From positions 248,001 through 312,000 of the forward strand of contig JAGXTF010000118.1 in NCBI GenBank assembly GCA_018333525.1: DNA of 64,000 nt, read 5' to 3'. The notes under the pieces were generated by a model that worked only from the letters and a program-made list of their open reading frames with translations, was not told the DNA's origin and did no database searches. Every line of letters starts with the position of its first letter. Position 1 is the first letter of the stretch. The translations under genes were made by a program, and so were the position numbers. This DNA is from Bacteroidota bacterium. GTDB taxonomy: Bacteria > Bacteroidota > Bacteroidia > NS11-12g > UBA955. Below, piece by piece: positions 59,617 to 64,000 of this stretch.

Positions 59617-60183
59617 TTAGTCAAGACGGTTGGATATAATTCTCTCTACCTGATCCATCAATTGACGTGGAGATAATTTGCGCCAGTTTATATCGTCCAG
59701 TTCACCGCCAAAATTGACATAATAATCAATTCCTGCGCGGCGAAACTCTTCCAAAACATGGTCGCGGAAATTCAACATTACTATCCAACCATCTTCCACT
59801 TCCTGAAACCATTCTTCGTAATAACTATCATCGGAAGCGTGAAAATTCAGTACATTTTCTCCAATTAAAATGAATTTGTTGATTCCCTCCTCCGTCATCA
59901 ATTCTATCACATCCCGTTTCAGATTCATAATGTCATTGTATAAGGCATCGTTCCATTCACCAATCATTTCTATTATGGCATAGCCCTCCGGATAATCTAC
60001 ATAGAGAATTTTGATATACAGGGTTTGGGATCCAAAATCATCCCATTGCGGATGAATGAGATAATTGTATACGGCATGTTCAAAAACAAATTCGCTGTAT
60101 TCCCTTTCAAAGAAAGGAGACCGGTTATCTTCATTCGCCTGATAGATGTGCAACCAATTGTAATATGGCTCTATATAATGCAA
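59617..60183 (-). CDS. Conserved hypothetical cytosolic protein
   Basis: 188-aa ORF, TTG start, TAACTTTG box 8 nt upstream; no family recognised. Confidence 0.6.
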   Translation of the reverse strand: MHYIEPYYNWLHIYQANEDNRSPFFEREYSEFVFEHAVYNYLIHPQWDDFGSQTLYIKILYVDYPEGYAIIEMIGEWNDALYNDIMNLKRDVIELMTEEGINKFILIGENVLNFHASDDSYYEEWFQEVEDGWIVMLNFRDHVLEEFRRAGIDYYVNFGGELDDINWRKLSPRQLMDQVERIISNRLD

Positions 60184-60190
60184 AGTCGCT

Positions 60191-60223
60191 GCAAAGTTAT
60201 TAAACGAAACTTTGCTTTTTTTT
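60191..60223 (+). terminator. Plus-strand intrinsic terminator, overlapping the minus-strand promoter of 59617-60183
   Basis: GCAAAGTT-attaaacga-AACTTTGC followed by TTTTTTTT. Confidence 0.75.
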
Positions 60224-60299
60224 ATCCATTACAAAACTATTTCAATAAATAATTTACAGGACAATTACACAATCCACGGGTTTTTGCCATCTTTGCCCT

Positions 60300-61739
60300 G
60301 TGCAGCGCAAGTTTCTCGGTAATTTGTTTTTGCTTCAGGCACTGAATTGGCTGGTGAAACCGGTGTGGATTTTTTGGATAGACAGGCTGGCACAAGTGAA
60401 ACTCGGCGACCATTGGTATGGGAAATATTATGTAATTTTCAGTTTTGCCTTACTTTTTAATATCTTGTTGGATTTTGGCCTCAATAGCTTTTTAACTTCC
60501 AATATAGCAAAAACCGGCAGCATTGGCATAGCCAAAAAAGTGATCCGGTTTAGGTTGATGCTCGCAGTTTTGTTTATTCTTCTGGTATTGGTTATTGGCC
60601 TGCAACAAAAGCTGGATCCTGATATTTTAGGTCTGGTGATTCTCAACCAGGTGCTTGCAGGGTTTCTACTTTTGGTTCGATCCATATTACAGGGCAGGCA
60701 TTTATTTAGAACGGATAGTATAATATCTGTAACCGATCGGTTAATCGCTATTTTGCTTTGTTCATTTTTCATTTATAGCCAGAATTTTTCAGCAAGAACC
60801 GGCGTTTTTATTTTCTTAATCGTACAAACAGCAGGATACATTGGTGCCTTAATCCCGGCCTCCATTGCGGCATTTCGCAATACCAAAACTTCCGTAGGTA
60901 ATGCTATTAGTCCAGGATATCAGGCTCTGATAAAGCAAGCAGGTTGGTTTGCGGTGCTGGCATTTGCCATGTCTGTTTTCACCAGAATAGACGCATTGAT
61001 GATTCGCAATTTTTCTAAAGGTGGGTATGTGGAAGCAGGAATTTATGCCCAGAGTTTTCGTTTGCTCGATGCGGCATTGATTTTTTCTTCACTGATCAGT
61101 ACTTTATTGTTACCTGTATTTAGCAAAATGATTGTGGCAAAGGAAAATACCCATACTATGGTATGGCTGAATATTCGTATCATTTGGTTTGTAGCGCTTC
61201 CGGCTGCTCTGGCAGCTTATTATTTTGGAGCAGAAATTTTGCAATTTTTGTACCGGAAAACTTATAAAGACAGCGTAGAATTATATTATTCAGCTTCCAT
61301 ATTTTTTCCGGTGATGTTCAGCTTTTTGGTAATGGGAACTGTACATGTTTTTGGAACCTGGCTCACTGCCGCTCACAGGGTTAAATGGCTGGCATTTATT
61401 GCATTTTTTTGTATCCTGTTTAATGTTGCATTTAATTATTATTTTATACCACAATATGGTGCGCTTGCCGCGGCATGGTCTTGCTTTTTTACCCAACTTT
61501 TGTTCGCAGGTGCATGTATGGCAGGAACCATGCTGCTGAAGGGATTCACACCCCAAATACAACAGGTTGCTTTAACCATTATCTGGATTTTTGTCTCAGT
61601 TGCTTTGTTTGGAATAGCAAGGTATTTTTTCGATGGAATTCAGGCGCTTTTTATTGCCGGAATTTTTTATCTCTTCGGAACTTTTGCAGTTGGTATTTTC
61701 AGGGCAGAATTGAAAAAAATGTTAGCGAATAAAAAATAG
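60300..61739 (+). CDS. Polysaccharide biosynthesis/flippase (Wzx/MATE-like) protein
   Basis: GTG start; polytopic protein with FGLNSFLTSNIAKTGSIGIAKKVIRFRL and FAMSVFTRIDALMIRNFS...GIYAQSFRLLDAALIFSSLIS. Confidence 0.82.
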   Translation: MQRKFLGNLFLLQALNWLVKPVWIFWIDRLAQVKLGDHWYGKYYVIFSFALLFNILLDFGLNSFLTSNIAKTGSIGIAKKVIRFRLMLAVLFILLVLVIGLQQKLDPDILGLVILNQVLAGFLLLVRSILQGRHLFRTDSIISVTDRLIAILLCSFFIYSQNFSARTGVFIFLIVQTAGYIGALIPASIAAFRNTKTSVGNAISPGYQALIKQAGWFAVLAFAMSVFTRIDALMIRNFSKGGYVEAGIYAQSFRLLDAALIFSSLISTLLLPVFSKMIVAKENTHTMVWLNIRIIWFVALPAALAAYYFGAEILQFLYRKTYKDSVELYYSASIFFPVMFSFLVMGTVHVFGTWLTAAHRVKWLAFIAFFCILFNVAFNYYFIPQYGALAAAWSCFFTQLLFAGACMAGTMLLKGFTPQIQQVALTIIWIFVSVALFGIARYFFDGIQALFIAGIFYLFGTFAVGIFRAELKKMLANKK

Positions 61740-61742
61740 TTA

Positions 61743-62117
61743 TTATTCCACATCCAAAATTTCTTCATTATTTCGTTTGACCGGTTTGATAAATTGCTGA
61801 ATAAAAAACCATATAAAGGAGATAAGAATACAGGCCAGCAATATAAAATACGAATACTTGAAATCGTATACCCTGAGTATGATGGCCACCACCAGTAGCA
61901 GTTTGGAAAATACACCCATTAAAAACACTCCCAATAATTGTGTTCTGGACCGGTAAGGAATTCGGAAATAAAAATTAATTTCAGCAATATTTCCGGCTAT
62001 AGTAAGTACGATACCAATCCAAAAAAGAATATGGAGGGCATCCAGTTTAACTGCAATAAAATGGAAAAGCAACAACACAAAGCCCAGGGGCTGCAGGAAG
62101 CGTAAATAACCTTTCAT
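61743..62117 (-). CDS. Small integral membrane protein, hypothetical
   Basis: 124 aa with about four predicted TM segments. Confidence 0.55.
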   Translation of the reverse strand: MKGYLRFLQPLGFVLLLFHFIAVKLDALHILFWIGIVLTIAGNIAEINFYFRIPYRSRTQLLGVFLMGVFSKLLLVVAIILRVYDFKYSYFILLACILISFIWFFIQQFIKPVKRNNEEILDVE

Positions 62118-62133
62118 GGATGGATTCCGTTAC

Positions 62134-63435
62134 TTAGGCATATAACGGAAATTTCTGCATTAGCTTGTGCACGTCGTTTTTAACCTCTGATAAAGTAATT
62201 TCATTTTGGTGGTTGGACAGTGCTCTGTTAATCAAATCTGCAATGGTTACCATTTCGGTTTCCTTTAGTCCTCTGCTGGTTACCGCGGCTACCCCAAGAC
62301 GAATGCCGGATGTAACAAAAGGGCTTCTGCTTTCAAACGGAACGGTGTTTTTATTGATGGTAATATCGCAAGCTACCAATGTATTTTCTGCTAATTTTCC
62401 GGTAAGCAAATCATCGCCTTTTGGCCTCAGGTCTATTAACATCATATGGTTATCGGTTCCCCCGCTAATCACAGCATAACCGTGTCTTACCATTTCTTCT
62501 GCCAATATGGATGCATTTTTCTTTACCTGCTGTTGGTACAATTTAAATTCAGGTTGCAATGCTTCGCCAAATGCAACTGCTTTTGCTGCAATTACATGTT
62601 CCAGAGGTCCACCTTGTGTACCCGGGAAAACAGCACCATCCATCATGGCGGACATCATTTTTATTTCACCTTTAAGAGTTTTTTCACCCCATGGATTTTC
62701 AAAATCTTTTCCCATCATAATCACACCACCACGAGGCCCGCGCAGGGTTTTATGTGTAGTAGTGGTTACAAAATGACAATGTGGAATAGGATCATTCAAC
62801 AAACCGGCCGCAATTAACCCGGCAGGGTGTGAAATATCGGCGAGCAATAATGCGCCAACCGAATCTGCAATTTCCCGCAAGCGTTTATAATCCCAATCTC
62901 TGCTATATGCACTTGCACCGCAAATAATTAATTTCGGTTTTTCCAATGTGGCTTTTTCTGCGACTTTCTCCCAATCAATCCGACCTGTTTCATGCTCTAC
63001 ACCATAAAACGATGGCGAATAAAGTTTGCCACTAAAATTTACCGGAGAACCATGGGTTAAATGACCGCCGTGGCTCAAATCAAAGCCCAGAATTTTATCA
63101 CCTGGTTTTAAACAACCCAACATTACAGCGGCATTTGCCTGTGCCCCGCTATGGGGTTGCACATTGGCCCACACAGCACCAAATAATTTTTTCAGGCGAT
63201 CTATGGCCAGTTGTTCAATTTTATCAACCACCTGGCAACCGCCGTAATATCGTTTTCCGGGAAGTCCTTCGGCGTATTTATTGGTAAGCACAGAACCCAT
63301 TGCCTCCATTACCTGTTGGCTAACGAAATTTTCGCTGGCTATGAGTTCAATTCCTTCCTGTTGTCTGTGTAATTCGTCCTGTATAAGTGAAAAAACCAAT
63401 TCATCTCTACCGGCTTGTTGGTTACCTGCATTCAT
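62134..63435 (-). CDS. glyA: Serine hydroxymethyltransferase
   Basis: [77 protein letters not shown]. Confidence 0.97.
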   Translation of the reverse strand: MNAGNQQAGRDELVFSLIQDELHRQQEGIELIASENFVSQQVMEAMGSVLTNKYAEGLPGKRYYGGCQVVDKIEQLAIDRLKKLFGAVWANVQPHSGAQANAAVMLGCLKPGDKILGFDLSHGGHLTHGSPVNFSGKLYSPSFYGVEHETGRIDWEKVAEKATLEKPKLIICGASAYSRDWDYKRLREIADSVGALLLADISHPAGLIAAGLLNDPIPHCHFVTTTTHKTLRGPRGGVIMMGKDFENPWGEKTLKGEIKMMSAMMDGAVFPGTQGGPLEHVIAAKAVAFGEALQPEFKLYQQQVKKNASILAEEMVRHGYAVISGGTDNHMMLIDLRPKGDDLLTGKLAENTLVACDITINKNTVPFESRSPFVTSGIRLGVAAVTSRGLKETEMVTIADLINRALSNHQNEITLSEVKNDVHKLMQKFPLYA

Positions 63436-63643
63436 GTTAAAAATGCAATTTTAGACTTTTTTATTGATAACTGTATGGCAGAATCGTTGGTAATCGAGGA
63501 GAACTTGTTTGCCGTGTAAAACTTACTTGCTCCTGGTGGATTCTGAGGCCAGGAATGGTAATGAATTTCCTGTAAACATTGTCATTAGAAAAAGTCCCTG
63601 GTTTTGGAATACAACCCAAATCCCCGAAATTCGCCCGCATCCT

Positions 63644-64000
63644 ATGAATTTGAATAAATCATTTGCAAAGCAGGCCGGCATTTTTTTGCTGTTTGTTTTG
63701 GGTTTTTGGGCCATTTCTTCCATTTATCTCAGTCCGGCAATTGGCGGTGAAATGGCATTGGCTCAGGGCGATATGAATCAGGTGCGGTATATGACCGCTG
63801 AAGCCAAACAATACAAAGAAGTTCATGGAGAATATCCGGGTTGGGTAGATGGTTTGTTCAGCGGTATGCCAACCAGTCTGATTACCGGTATTTCCTCCGG
63901 AAATCTGGTATATCTGAGTGGTATTTATGAATTGTTTCACATGGTACATACGCCTTTTAATTTCTTGTTTCTGGCTATGTTATCCATGTTTATTCTGCTG
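63644..64000 (+). CDS. YfhO-family integral membrane protein (3'-truncated by window edge)
   Basis: MNLNKSFAKQAGIFLLFVLGFWAISSIYLSPAIGGEMALAQGDMNQVRYMTAEAKQYKEVHGEYPGWVDGLFSGMPTSLITG..., open to base 64000; absent from the ORF track because it has no stop in the window. Confidence 0.75.
   Translation, partial: MNLNKSFAKQAGIFLLFVLGFWAISSIYLSPAIGGEMALAQGDMNQVRYMTAEAKQYKEVHGEYPGWVDGLFSGMPTSLITGISSGNLVYLSGIYELFHMVHTPFNFLFLAMLSMFILL

Noticed and set aside
63505-63643. Upstream in-frame extension of the YfhO-like gene (LPCKTYLLLVDSEARNGNEF...)
   Set aside because: The frame is open but lacks an ATG and any membrane or signal character; ATG at 63644 gives a conventional N-terminus with an immediate TM segment.
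1-64000. tRNA, rRNA, prophage or defence-island genes
   Set aside because: None recognised on either strand by eye; a tRNAscan-SE, PADLOC or DefenseFinder run would be needed to exclude them formally.

Overview
This is a 64 kb chromosomal window from a Bacteroidota genome. The assignment rests on several T9SS C-terminal sorting domains, TAnnTTTG promoter boxes, a MurF-alanine racemase fusion, OstA-like, DUF5686-like and DUF3108-like proteins, and ribosomal protein THX. It is mostly housekeeping and envelope genes: pdxH, fabI, ndk, prmA, mutL, metK, glmS, tilS, murF-alr, selD, pdhB and glyA. Between these lie a polysaccharide/glycosyltransferase region (~8.3-18.1 kb), four T9SS-cargo-like proteins (two of them tandem paralogues), a c-type-cytochrome plus beta-barrel operon (20.5-22.5 kb), two tandem rhomboid proteases, and a bacterial deoxyhypusine-synthase-like gene beside a group III truncated haemoglobin. 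Genes cut by the window edges are a PKD/T9SS protein (left) and a YfhO-like membrane protein (right). I recovered one gene missing from the ORF track, the 39-aa ribosomal protein THX downstream of fabI. I see no CRISPR array, prophage, rRNA, tRNA or classical defence island. The clearest accessory locus is 38.4-39.6 kb: a single Y1/REP-associated tyrosine transposase (RAYT-like) gene surrounded by several short hairpin-plus-tail repeats on both strands. Other unexplained signals are an 8-bp-unit intergenic repeat family at two distant loci, several long perfect intergenic palindromes, very short predicted 5' leaders at many genes, and convergent gene pairs sharing stop codons, one with a terminator placed beyond the opposing gene. 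No database searches were run; all family names come from reading the translations.
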